A DNA stretch of 64,000 nt, taken from Pectobacterium aroidearum (GTDB lineage: Bacteria > Pseudomonadota > Gammaproteobacteria > Enterobacterales > Enterobacteriaceae). Location of the stretch: positions 4,464,001-4,528,000 of the forward strand of contig NZ_CP065044.1 in NCBI RefSeq assembly GCF_015689195.1. The letters are read 5' to 3'. Numbering within the stretch: position 1 is the stretch's first letter; each line of letters starts with the position of its first letter. Positions 40,502 to 53,102 of the stretch are shown here, piece after piece. A program made the translations under genes and the position numbers. The notes below the pieces were generated by a model, which was given only the letters and a program-made list of their open reading frames with translations, did not search any database and had not been told where the DNA came from.

Positions 40502-41569
40502 CTACTGGCTGATGAAATCCAGTAACCCTTGCAGCGAACCGCCTTCGCTTTCCGCTTCCACGTTCAGTTCATAGAAAGGAACGCTACCCGCAGAGGCGTA
40601 CACCCGGTCAAATTTGGTTTTTTGTTTACGCAACAGATCGATAGCATCATTGACCTGATCGTCATTGCGGATGGGCTTGAAAAACGCGACCGACAAGGTG
40701 CGCGGCTGCTCGCTTCCCTTTTCTGCCAGCGCATAAGTTGCCAGCGCTCGGCTAGCAAAGCTGTTCTGCTTGCCGCCCGGCGATACGGTCAGCGCCGTTT
40801 CCGTCAACGCACGCAGGGTACGTGCCACCAGCGCTTCATCATGATTCAGATTTTCCAGCAGCAGATCGCGGTTAATGCAAACATAGTGATAGAACAGTGC
40901 CGAGGCAAAGCTCTGCTCGCCCATGTGTGCCGATCCGCTGTCGGCTGACGTATTCAGATCATCCACCGCCGTGAAGAAATCATCTTCGATGGTGACGGCA
41001 CTCACGCCCAGCGCGTGTGCCACCTGACAGGCCGCTTCAACATTGAATTCCGGCTCGGCGGCCAGCATCCGACCAAACAGCGCGATATCGACACTCGTGG
41101 CATCCTTACGCAGTAGCTTTAGTTCTTCGCTATTCGGCTTACGTGATTCTGCGATCAGACGAGCAACCAGTTGATCGATCAACGCCCTTTCCCGCACGCT
41201 GAAGTGAGCAAGCTGTTCGATATCGTATTTTTCCAGCGGATCTTTACTGCCTTTTTCTTCTTTTTTCGGTTTACCGAACTGCTCCGCAATGCTCTTCGCC
41301 GCTTCATCGGCCAGCTTTTCACTCATACCGCCGGCAATCAGCGCCGTGTAGATATCGCGCCCTACGCGGCGACTGCGGGTACCGATATGGCCGTCCATCG
41401 CGGACTCAAAAACCTCAGAGGTACGCCATGCACGTTTCAGGCTTTGCGAGGACACCCGCAAACGCTCGACGCCGCCAACGATTGCCGTTTTCGGACGACC
41501 CGCATCATCACGGTTCAAGTTAGAAGACGGGTAAGCGGTTAAAAAATGAAGCTGGATAAAAGTGGTCAT
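40502..41569 (-). CDS. cas7: Cas7e, Cascade backbone
   Basis: The 355-aa protein opens FIQLHFLTAYPSSNLNRDDA and has GGVERLRVSSQSLKRAWRTS, the I-E Cas7 (CasC) motif. Six copies coat the crRNA; their thumbs flip out every sixth base. It sits between cse2 (3-bp gap) and cas5. Confidence 0.97.
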   Translation of the reverse strand: MTTFIQLHFLTAYPSSNLNRDDAGRPKTAIVGGVERLRVSSQSLKRAWRTSEVFESAMDGHIGTRSRRVGRDIYTALIAGGMSEKLADEAAKSIAEQFGKPKKEEKGSKDPLEKYDIEQLAHFSVRERALIDQLVARLIAESRKPNSEELKLLRKDATSVDIALFGRMLAAEPEFNVEAACQVAHALGVSAVTIEDDFFTAVDDLNTSADSGSAHMGEQSFASALFYHYVCINRDLLLENLNHDEALVARTLRALTETALTVSPGGKQNSFASRALATYALAEKGSEQPRTLSVAFFKPIRNDDQVNDAIDLLRKQKTKFDRVYASAGSVPFYELNVEAESEGGSLQGLLDFISQ

Positions 41570-41572
41570 CAG

Positions 41573-44127
<2,555 letters not shown>

Positions 44128-44136
<9 letters not shown>

Positions 44137-44168
44137 AGTATTTCGAATGTGAAATTGGCGGTAAAAAC
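44128..44168. promoter_or_regulatory. Protospacer-like target of the crRNA-like RNA, with AAG PAM
   Basis: AAG (44134-44136) precedes AGTATTTCGAATGTG (44137-44151), which matches 14 of the first 15 bases of the pseudo-spacer at 44226. The mismatch is at position 12. The match covers the candidate -35 of the Cascade promoter. A dyad TTTCACA (44128-44134) / TGTGAAA (44148-44154) brackets it and could also be a protein operator. Confidence 0.75.
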
Positions 44169-44192
44169 TTAGCGATATGCTAAATTTAACGA

Positions 44193-44274
44193 GTTAGCGT
44201 TCCCCGTACCAACGGGGATAAACCGAGTATTTCGAAAGTGCTTCATACTTCCCCGCGCCAGCGGGGACAAACCG
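44193..44274 (+). ncRNA. crRNA-like regulatory RNA (CreR/CreA type), two pseudo-repeats
   Basis: Pseudo-repeat 1 (44197-44225) matches the array repeat at 25 of 29 bases and ends in the intact handle ATAAACCG. Pseudo-repeat 2 (44246-44274) also matches 25 of 29, with a complete hairpin. A 20-nt pseudo-spacer (44226-44245) separates them. They read on the plus strand, opposite to the arrays and cas genes. An extended -10 (TGCTAAATT, 44178-44186) predicts a start near 44193, just before repeat 1. Cas6e cuts would give a short crRNA of about 49 nt (44218-44266). Its seed matches the cas promoter region at 44137 next to an AAG PAM, so Cascade is expected to bind there. Match beyond position 15 is lost, which should allow binding but not Cas3 cleavage. 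This is inference from sequence. Confidence 0.78.
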
Positions 44275-44323
44275 CGAGAAGAAAAATAGCGAGTCAGGCC
44301 GCCAATTTAGTGGCCTAAGAGTA

Positions 44324-44665
44324 TTAAGAATGTCGTTCAAGAACCAAATCGACGCCTTCGTTTAACAATTCGTTAATGGAAACTCCGGTCGCCTGCGCCG
44401 CTACCGCCAGCGCAGCATGACGCTCTGGCGTCAAGCGCGTTGTGACTTTTCCACTGTAGGATTTATAGGGTTCAATACCATCACGGCGACATTCATCAAG
44501 GAAAATAGCGAGAGAGGTTGCCCCTTCTTTTTTCAGTTCATCAACGCTATAGGCGTAAAAATCAGCGCCGCCATTCAAGCCAATAAATTCTCCCCGGAAC
44601 ATTTCAATTTCCGAGTCAAAAGCAATAACGGCAGGATGGCCATCGATAAGAAGTTTATTAATCAT
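44324..44665 (-). CDS. hicB: HicB-type antitoxin
   Basis: The 113-aa protein has the partially degraded RNase H-like N-terminus (MINKLLIDGHPAVIAFDSEI, then FRGEFIGLNGGADFYAYSVD) and a C-terminal ribbon-helix-helix (TTRLTPERHAALAVAAQATG, VSINELLNEGVDLVL). It neutralises HicA and represses the pair. The frame extends to 44692; ATG 44665 overlaps the hicA stop by four bases. The pair sits between cas3 and the cse1 promoter. Confidence 0.9.
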   Translation of the reverse strand: MINKLLIDGHPAVIAFDSEIEMFRGEFIGLNGGADFYAYSVDELKKEGATSLAIFLDECRRDGIEPYKSYSGKVTTRLTPERHAALAVAAQATGVSINELLNEGVDLVLERHS

Positions 44666-44916
44666 GGTCTTACTCCTAAACTTTCTAACCATATCCGAAT
44701 GGAGTTAACCGCCCCTTTATCAGTGGTCGGTCTAGGATGTGGCCGATGGAAAATTTTTTTCTCACCTTGCAACAATACCGCGATCCTAGAACCTTCCCTT
44801 TCATGAATCTCAGCCCCCAGAGCAACAAAGAGAGATTCTATGTCACTCCATTTTATTGAACCATTAACTGGACGAGAAAACAGATCTGACAGCGTTTTTT
44901 GGTGTCGTTTGTTCAT
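44662..44916 (-). CDS. hicA: HicA-type mRNA interferase toxin
   Basis: The 84-aa protein has a dsRBD-like HicA fold: SIKWSDIESLFVALGAEIHE, then REGSRIAVLLQGEKKIFHRP with the catalytic His in FHRPHP. It cleaves mRNA when free of HicB. It precedes hicB in one operon; a strong palindromic operator lies 19 bp upstream. Confidence 0.9.
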   Translation of the reverse strand: MNKRHQKTLSDLFSRPVNGSIKWSDIESLFVALGAEIHEREGSRIAVLLQGEKKIFHRPHPRPTTDKGAVNSIRIWLESLGVRP

Positions 44917-44922
44917 ATCGAT

Positions 44923-44970
44923 ATGGTATCACTTTATGACACTATTTTTATAGTGTCATATTATGGTATC
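44923..44970 (-). promoter_or_regulatory. hicAB operator palindrome
   Basis: TATGACACTAT (44935-44945) and ATAGTGTCATA (44950-44960) form a perfect 11-bp inverted repeat with four Ts between. TATGGTATCA repeats flank it on both sides (about 44922-44931 and 44962-44971). This is a probable HicB autoregulatory operator. Confidence 0.75.
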
Positions 44971-45104
44971 AAACTCCAACTTTTGATGATATCAGCGCTG
45001 GCTCCCAAAGCTTGTGCCATTTCACGTTGAGAAACATTAAGCAGTTCTCTTATCGCCCACACATCTGCGATCTCATAGCGTGTCACTTTGGTTGGTGCTT
45101 TCAC
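44961..45104 (-). pseudogene. Truncated XRE-type antitoxin fragment
   Basis: A 47-codon reverse-strand ORF from GTG 45104 encodes VKAPTKVTRYEIADVWAIRE, then LLNVSQREMAQALGASADIIKSW, a helix-turn-helix like NadS/HigA antitoxins. It ends abruptly after IKSW, where such proteins continue with EQGRR, and its stop lies next to the hicAB operator. No ribosome site is seen. It is best read as the remnant of another toxin-antitoxin pair displaced or cut by hicAB. Confidence 0.6.
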
Positions 45105-45215
45105 ACCATTTTTTATGTCTACAGTTTACTCTAGGAAGTTTTTAGTCCATCAAAAAAGCGCATTTCATACCTATCGGCGAATACTGCGACAACGCCTCAC
45201 AATGCAGCTTTCCTC

Positions 45216-47936
45216 TCACGAATCCAATAGCATCAACCCAACCCGTTCGCTATAAAACGCATGGGTTTCACCCCGATTCAGCAGCAGTACCTCTGCTTGT
45301 GGGCGGTGTAATTGCTGCCGAAACCGCTCCAGCGCATCCCCTTCCAGTAGCGGTAATCCGGTTTTACGTTTCTGCCACCAGCTTAACCGAACCTGCACGC
45401 GGCTCTGTTCCCAGGCGAAAGAGTCAGATGCAGCGTAAGGCTGTGGTAGCTCGCCATCGTTTTCCGGTTTCCACGCCAGATACAGATCCAGCGTTTCCTC
45501 GCCCATACGGGTGGAGATATCCACCGCATCGCTCCAGCCAGCTTCACTGGATTGAGCACAATAACCGTGAACCAATGCTAACGATGACTGACACGCAACT
45601 GAACGCTGACCGTATCGTTCACCCAATACCTTGTTGGCTATCGCTTCCAGATCCGTAGGCACTGCGCTCTGTTCTTCATACACGCTGTTGATCAGCTGTC
45701 GCGCCGCTTCCGGCATTTTGATCGCACCGTGTTCGCGTAATATCGCCTGTGTGCGCCACAGCGCAGCATGATCGGGATAAACGTAACCGCTGTTACGCAA
45801 TTCATCGCCTAGCCAGTCAGCCTCCGCTTCCGGCTGCCAGATCGGAGCCATGATATGCAGCACCGCTGCTGGGCGCTCATCCGTTAGCGGCGCAGCGTCC
45901 GCCTCCGTTTTACGACGCCCGTCGAGAAATCGAATATGTCGCTGTAGTCGCCCTGCGCGTTGAATCAGCAGGTCGATGGGCGCAAGATCGCTAATCATGT
46001 TATCCACATCGATATCCAGCGACTGCTCGACAACCTGCGTGGCAATCAGTACCTTACCGGCACGCTCATCCGGCATACTGTCTTTGCCAAACCACGCCAG
46101 CGCCCGTTCTTCAATCGCCATCCGATCGCAAAAGGCAAAACGGCTGTGGAACAGCAACATATTTTCCTCTGCAATACCCGACTCAATAAGTTGGCGATAA
46201 ACAGCGATAGCATCATCCACCGTATTCCTGATCCAACAGATCGATTGCCCTGCCGCTACGGCCGCTTTCACGCATTCGATGCCCTGCAACCGCTCATTCA
46301 ACCAGCTAATCTTGACCTCACGTTTTACTTCCGCCCGCGTTTCCAGCGCCACTTCTCGCAGTCCTTCACGCGTTAATTGCGTCAACCAGGGGTAAGCCGC
46401 ATCGGGGTCAGGTTGTGCAACTTCACAGGCAATCCCCTGCGAAAACGCCCGCGTCAGCTTTTCACGCAAGTTGAGCGGCAGCGTTGCAGTGAGGATAATG
46501 ACGCTGCCGCCCTGCTGCGCATGAAAGCCAATCAGCAGCTCGATCAGCTTGCTCATGTAGGCGTCATACGCATGTACTTCATCCAGAATCAGCAGCTTGT
46601 TCTGTAGCCCCAATACCCGTAGCGACTGGTGGCGAAATGGCATCACCGCCATCAGTGCTTGATCGAGCGTACCCACGCCGATATCCGCCAGCAGTGCTTT
46701 CTTACGCGAGTCCGCGAACCAGATGTTGCAGTCTTTGCTGGCAGCATTTTCTCCCTTGTCATATTGTGCCTGCCCCTGACAATCACCTTCCCACAGCGAT
46801 TGCATAAAGGCTGATGACATATGTCGCGCCCCATGCGCCAGCATCAGCGAGGGATTGTGCTCTGGTGAATATAATGTGCGATAGGCTTTCGCCAGCCGTT
46901 TGTACATGGCATTCGCCGTTGCCATCGTCGGCAGGCCGACATAGATACCGCTCGCTTTTTGCTGCGCCATCAGCCGATGCGCCAGGATCATCGCCGCTTC
47001 CGTTTTCCCTGCACCGGTCACGTCTTCCAGAATGAAAAGCTGCGGCCCGTCAGCGGAAATATCAGCCTCTAACGCCTGCTGTTGCAGCGGCGTTGGCCGT
47101 TGGATAAACGGAAAAAGCTGTTGGATAGTATGAAAGGGGTCGGGAGGAAGCGTACGCGGCAAACGAGAGACGACCTTTTCTGCCGTCGGTAGCGCGTATT
47201 CACGCCAGTAGGTTTCAAGCGGCATCGGCGTGCTGCAATAGCGAAAATCCTGCTGGCGCGAGCCCAACCAATCCGCCAATACGGTCAAGCCAGCTAGCGC
47301 CCAGCTTTGCTGCTTCAGCCGGTTTCGCCAGCCTTTATCAGAGAAGCAGGCAGGAAACGTAGACGCTTCGGGAAAGCACGTTTCCAGATCGTTCAGGTAA
47401 TGTTCTACCGCCAGATAATCATCACGATGAAAGGCCAGACTACCTTTGCATTCCGCCGCCGGTTTGCCGTGGTGCCCGGTAACAATGTTCAGCCAGATCT
47501 CCAGCGTATTTTTCACCACCGAAGTGAGCTTTTTCGTCCCTAAAGGGAATAAATGGGGGATGTCATCACGCATCGTCCATAGCCAGAAGCCCAGATCGTC
47601 GTGCCTTTCACGCCCAGATTGCCCCGAATACTGGACTAACGGGGAATCTGGGTTGACATATTTGCCCTGAAAACCACGGGCAAATTTCCCGATATCGTGC
47701 CACGCTAGAAAATACGCAAACCATACGGCGACATCATCACCGCCAGATGCCAGTTCATGCAGCACATGGTTAGCCTGAAAATAGTTTCCCTTTAATAAGA
47801 AATAACCGCAGGCCGCCACATCCAAACCGTGATAAGGCAGCAGATGATAATCATCCCCCTCCAGTGCATCCGCCGATCTTTTGGCTTTTCCCCAATACTG
47901 GAAATAGTACCGACCGATGACATCTTCCGTATCCAT
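45216..47936 (-). CDS. cas3: Cas3 nuclease-helicase, type I-E
   Basis: The 906-aa protein (E. coli 888) has an N-terminal HD nuclease (WHDIGKFARGF, His/Asp about 80-81). Its helicase domains show Walker A (EDVTGAGKTEA, about 303-313), DEVHAYDAY (about 451) and ATLP. It is recruited by Cascade-Cse1 to degrade targeted DNA. It is separated from cse1 by 1.45 kb carrying hicAB, the antitoxin remnant and the crRNA-like RNA, so it must have its own promoter. Confidence 0.97.
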   Translation of the reverse strand: MDTEDVIGRYYFQYWGKAKRSADALEGDDYHLLPYHGLDVAACGYFLLKGNYFQANHVLHELASGGDDVAVWFAYFLAWHDIGKFARGFQGKYVNPDSPLVQYSGQSGRERHDDLGFWLWTMRDDIPHLFPLGTKKLTSVVKNTLEIWLNIVTGHHGKPAAECKGSLAFHRDDYLAVEHYLNDLETCFPEASTFPACFSDKGWRNRLKQQSWALAGLTVLADWLGSRQQDFRYCSTPMPLETYWREYALPTAEKVVSRLPRTLPPDPFHTIQQLFPFIQRPTPLQQQALEADISADGPQLFILEDVTGAGKTEAAMILAHRLMAQQKASGIYVGLPTMATANAMYKRLAKAYRTLYSPEHNPSLMLAHGARHMSSAFMQSLWEGDCQGQAQYDKGENAASKDCNIWFADSRKKALLADIGVGTLDQALMAVMPFRHQSLRVLGLQNKLLILDEVHAYDAYMSKLIELLIGFHAQQGGSVIILTATLPLNLREKLTRAFSQGIACEVAQPDPDAAYPWLTQLTREGLREVALETRAEVKREVKISWLNERLQGIECVKAAVAAGQSICWIRNTVDDAIAVYRQLIESGIAEENMLLFHSRFAFCDRMAIEERALAWFGKDSMPDERAGKVLIATQVVEQSLDIDVDNMISDLAPIDLLIQRAGRLQRHIRFLDGRRKTEADAAPLTDERPAAVLHIMAPIWQPEAEADWLGDELRNSGYVYPDHAALWRTQAILREHGAIKMPEAARQLINSVYEEQSAVPTDLEAIANKVLGERYGQRSVACQSSLALVHGYCAQSSEAGWSDAVDISTRMGEETLDLYLAWKPENDGELPQPYAASDSFAWEQSRVQVRLSWWQKRKTGLPLLEGDALERFRQQLHRPQAEVLLLNRGETHAFYSERVGLMLLDS

Positions 47937-47972
47937 AGATTTTACCTGTCAGAATAGCCTTTCCCGACGACC

Positions 47973-48788
47973 TCACGCCGTTGGCACATTACCCGCTAGT
48001 GCGACAACGTTTTCTTGTTCTGCGGGCGCCTTAGCGGCTTTCTCTTTTTTCTTGTCCACGTAGGTCTGTTTTTCCTGATTCTGCGTAGGTGGGGTCAGCG
48101 GGTGGGACTGACCGGTGAAGACGCCGCCTTTTTCGATGGAGAGTTCATCGGTGAAGATATCGCCGAATACTTTTCCCTGCGCCAGAATAGCCACGACGCT
48201 GGCAGCGATGCGTCCTTCAACGCGACCATTGATGATGATCTGCTGCGATTTCATTTCGCCATTTACCTGACCAGTGTGCTCCACTTTAATCGTGTTATCG
48301 CACTGCACATCGCCTTCTACCCGGCCTTCGACGGTGATATTGCCATCCACCACCAGAGATCCCGTCATGCGTGCGCCCTGAGAAATGAAGGTGTCTTTTT
48401 TCACGCGCACAGGGTTCACTGAATTAATCAACTCGTTCGATGGGCTGATCGCGGGGGAGCTGTTTATTTCACTGCGCTCTTGCGGTTCTTTTGCGTCTTT
48501 TTTGTTTTTATCAAATGAAAACATCGTGTTATTCCTTTTAACAGTATAGAAAAATGCGATCGCGACACTCGCGGCTAGTACGGCAGCCACTCCCTGACCG
48601 TAATATCGAAGGGGGAATTCGCTATAAATATCAATAAGCCAGGCGGCGACCAACAAAGCCCATAACGCCCATATTCCCCAAAGCAGGTTGTAATTACGCA
48701 CCGGGGTAGCCCCGGAAAGAGGTGGGGTAATGCATATCCTTCTCCATTCGTCCTTTTTGCAGCTTGAATCCCAGATTAATTCAGCCAC
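47973..48788 (-). CDS. Bactofilin with an N-terminal membrane segment
   Basis: The 271-aa frame has two hydrophobic helices (about 33-51 and 63-83), then the bactofilin domain (about 120-215; RMTGSLVVDGNITVEGRVEG and later GQVNGEMKSQQIIINGRVEG), a right-handed beta helix that polymerises without nucleotide. The tail (KKKEKAAKAPAEQE) is charged. The first start is GTG 48788. An internal ATG at 48527 has a much better ribosome site (AAAGGAA) and would give a soluble 184-aa bactofilin of ordinary size. Both forms may be made. It lies between cas3 and scrK, with no link to either. Confidence 0.85.
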   Translation of the reverse strand: MAELIWDSSCKKDEWRRICITPPLSGATPVRNYNLLWGIWALWALLVAAWLIDIYSEFPLRYYGQGVAAVLAASVAIAFFYTVKRNNTMFSFDKNKKDAKEPQERSEINSSPAISPSNELINSVNPVRVKKDTFISQGARMTGSLVVDGNITVEGRVEGDVQCDNTIKVEHTGQVNGEMKSQQIIINGRVEGRIAASVVAILAQGKVFGDIFTDELSIEKGGVFTGQSHPLTPPTQNQEKQTYVDKKKEKAAKAPAEQENVVALAGNVPTA

Positions 48789-48932
48789 GCTCAGTAACTA
48801 TCGGATGACAGTTCCTTTTATTTAGTCCGATGACCGTGGCAACGTGATGACTATCGCATAAATTTTCACCAACGCGATGGGGAAAAGTGCGTTTTATTGA
48901 TGTGGGTGCGTCTCTACAGCGAAGAGTATTGC

Positions 48933-48947
48933 TTAGCTAAACCGATT
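48933..48947 (+). promoter_or_regulatory. ScrR operator candidate before scrK
   Basis: GCTAAACCGATT (48936-48947) recurs, inverted, as AACCGGTTTAGC upstream of scrY. The shared motif at both sucrose promoters points to the LacI-family ScrR. Confidence 0.65.
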
Positions 48948-48994
48948 CTTCTATTTTAGCAAACAGTCTAATTCTCGTTGATAAGAGTAACGTT

Positions 48995-49918
48995 ATGGCA
49001 AATAGAATTTGGGTCATGGGCGACGCGGTTGTCGATCTCATCCCGGAAGATGCGGAACGCTATCTGAAATGCCCCGGTGGAGCACCGGCGAATGTCGCCG
49101 TTGGCATTGCCAGACTGGGCGGAAACAGCGCGTTTATCGGTCGCGTCGGTGACGATGTTTTTGGCCATTTTCTCAAAACAGTGCTGGAACAGGAAAACGT
49201 CGATATCCATCACATGGCGCACGACAGGTTCCACCGAACCTCAACCGTGGTCGTGAGCCTTGATGAAACAGGGGAACGAGCCTTCACATTTATGGTACGC
49301 CCGAGTGCCGACCTGTTTTTACAGCCGGAAGATCTACCGATATTCAACCGGGGAGAATGGCTGCACCTCTGCTCTATCGCCCTCTCACAGGAACCCTCAC
49401 GCAGTACCGCCTTTGAGGCAATGCGGCAGGTAAAAGCCGCGCAGGGGCGGGTCAGCTTCGACCCGAATATCCGTGACGATCTCTGGCAAAGCGAGCAGGA
49501 ACTGCGCGACTGCCTGACACAGGCGCTGATGCTGGCCGACGTGGTGAAGCTGTCACGTGAAGAGCTGGCTTTTCTGTGTTCAACACCGGACGTTGAAGCA
49601 GGGATTCAGCAGTTCATGCAGCGCTACCCCACACAGCTCTTGCTAGTGACGCTAGGCAGCGAAGGCGTCTGGTTGCACGATCGCCACCAACTACGACATT
49701 TTGCCGCACCATCGGTGACCCCTGTCGATACTACGGGGGCAGGAGACGCTTTCGTTGCCGGTTTACTGCATGGCCTGGCGCAGTATGACGACCTGTCACA
49801 GCCGCTTAGCTGGGATCCGATTATCGCGCAGGCACAGCGGTGTGGCGCGCTTGCCACCACGGCAAAAGGCGCAATGACCGCACTTCCCTACGCTCAGCAA
49901 TTGCACGCGCTCCCTTAG
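48995..49918 (+). CDS. scrK: Fructokinase
   Basis: The 307-aa PfkB-family sugar kinase has N-terminal GGAPANVAVGIARLGG and the C-terminal DTTGAGDAFVAGLLHG (about 246-261, catalytic Asp and anion hole). It phosphorylates the fructose released by ScrB. It is transcribed separately, 198 bp before scrY, as in other scr regulons. Confidence 0.94.
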   Translation: MANRIWVMGDAVVDLIPEDAERYLKCPGGAPANVAVGIARLGGNSAFIGRVGDDVFGHFLKTVLEQENVDIHHMAHDRFHRTSTVVVSLDETGERAFTFMVRPSADLFLQPEDLPIFNRGEWLHLCSIALSQEPSRSTAFEAMRQVKAAQGRVSFDPNIRDDLWQSEQELRDCLTQALMLADVVKLSREELAFLCSTPDVEAGIQQFMQRYPTQLLLVTLGSEGVWLHDRHQLRHFAAPSVTPVDTTGAGDAFVAGLLHGLAQYDDLSQPLSWDPIIAQAQRCGALATTAKGAMTALPYAQQLHALP

Positions 49919-50043
49919 CCCAGCCCTAATCCCTCCGTTTAATACGGTTACCGCCCGGTTTTGTAGTCAGGATCACAGTTACAGAATCGGGCGAGTGAAA
50001 TTTCTTGCTAACCCTCCTGCTGGCTTTTATTTTCCTCATGAAA

Positions 50044-51652
<1,609 letters not shown>

Positions 51653-51665
51653 CCCTTGCCCGGCC

Positions 51666-51696
51666 TTGGCGTCGATTACACGCTAATCGACGCCAA
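51666..51696 (+). other. scrY-scrA intercistronic hairpin
   Basis: TTGGCGTCGATTA and TAATCGACGCCAA form a perfect 13-bp stem with a 5-nt loop and no T-run. It probably protects the abundant scrY message or lowers read-through to scrA. Confidence 0.75.
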
Positions 51697-51731
51697 AGAC
51701 ACTGCATATCCGATTGAAAAAGAGGAATAAC

Positions 51732-53102
51732 ATGGATATCAACAAAACCGCCGCCGCGCTCATCCCCCTTCTTGGCGGAAAAGAGAATATCGCCAGCGCG
51801 GCTCACTGTGCGACTCGTCTGCGTCTGGTACTGAATGACGACAATTTGGCAGACAAGAAAGCCATCGAGAACGTTGACGGCGTGAAAGGCTGCTTCCAGA
51901 ACGCCGGACAAATGCAGATTATTTTCGGTACGGGACTGGTTAACAAGGTATATGCCGAGTTCATCAAAGCGGCAGGCATCAGCGAATCGAGCAAGTCCGA
52001 AGCGGCCTCCATCGCAGCGAAAAAGCTGAACCCACTGCAACGTCTGGCGCGCCTGCTATCAAACATCTTCGTCCCTATCATGCCGGCGATTATCGCTTCC
52101 GGTCTGTTGATGGGGCTGCTCGGCATGATCAAGACCTACGGTTGGGTCGATGCCAGCAGCGCAATCTTCGTAATGCTGGATATGTTCAGCTCCGCTGCAT
52201 TTATCATTTTGCCTATCCTGATCGGTTTTACTGCCGCGCGGGAATTCGGCGGTAACCCCTATCTGGGCGCGACGCTGGGCGGCATTCTGACTCATCCAGC
52301 GCTGACCAACGCCTGGGGCGTCGCGGGCGGCTTCCAAACCATGCATTTTTTCGGCATGGACATCGCCATGATCGGCTATCAGGGTACCGTGTTTCCGGTC
52401 CTGCTGGCCGTCTGGTTCATGAGCATCGTGGAAAAGCGCCTGCGTAAAATCGTCCCTGACGCATTGGATATCATCGTTACGCCTTTCCTGACGGTCATCA
52501 TTTCCGGCTTCGTGGCGATGTTGATCATCGGTCCGGCTGGGCGCGCGCTGGGCGATGGTATTTCTTTCTTACTCAGCACATTGATTACTCACGCGGGCTG
52601 GCTGGCCGGATTGCTGTTCGGCGGCCTCTATTCCGCCATCGTCATCACCGGTGTTCATCACAGCTTCCATGCCATTGAAGCCGGACTACTGGGCAACCCT
52701 AATATCGGCGTCAACTTCCTGCTGCCAATTTGGGCAATGGCGAACGTGGCACAGGGCGGCGCGTGTCTGGCGGTATACTTCAAAACGCGTGATGCCAAAA
52801 CCCGAGCGATTGCCGTTCCCGCAGGGCTGTCTTGCCTGCTGGGCATCACTGAAGCCGCGATATTTGGTATCAACCTGCGCTTCATTAAACCGTTCCTGGC
52901 TGCACTGGCTGGCGGTGCGCTCGGTGGCGCGTGGGTCGTCTTCAATCACGTCAATATGACGGCCGTCGGGCTGACCGGTTTTCCAGGTCTGGCCATTGTG
53001 CAAGGAGGATCGATGCTTAACTACCTGATTGGGATGTTCATTGCCTTCGGTGCCGCCTTTACCCTGTCCTTATTGCTGAAATATAAAACGGATAGCGAAT
53101 AA
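51732..53102 (+). CDS. scrA: Sucrose PTS permease EIIBC
   Basis: The 456-aa protein has an EIIB domain with the phosphorylated Cys in AAHCATRLRLVL (about 26) and a ten-helix EIIC domain (about 105-456). It imports sucrose as sucrose-6-phosphate, taking phosphate from EIIA-Glc since it has no EIIA of its own. GAGGAA precedes ATG 51732; the open frame up to 51714 starts with TTG. Its stop overlaps scrB by one base. Confidence 0.96.
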   Translation: MDINKTAAALIPLLGGKENIASAAHCATRLRLVLNDDNLADKKAIENVDGVKGCFQNAGQMQIIFGTGLVNKVYAEFIKAAGISESSKSEAASIAAKKLNPLQRLARLLSNIFVPIMPAIIASGLLMGLLGMIKTYGWVDASSAIFVMLDMFSSAAFIILPILIGFTAAREFGGNPYLGATLGGILTHPALTNAWGVAGGFQTMHFFGMDIAMIGYQGTVFPVLLAVWFMSIVEKRLRKIVPDALDIIVTPFLTVIISGFVAMLIIGPAGRALGDGISFLLSTLITHAGWLAGLLFGGLYSAIVITGVHHSFHAIEAGLLGNPNIGVNFLLPIWAMANVAQGGACLAVYFKTRDAKTRAIAVPAGLSCLLGITEAAIFGINLRFIKPFLAALAGGALGGAWVVFNHVNMTAVGLTGFPGLAIVQGGSMLNYLIGMFIAFGAAFTLSLLLKYKTDSE

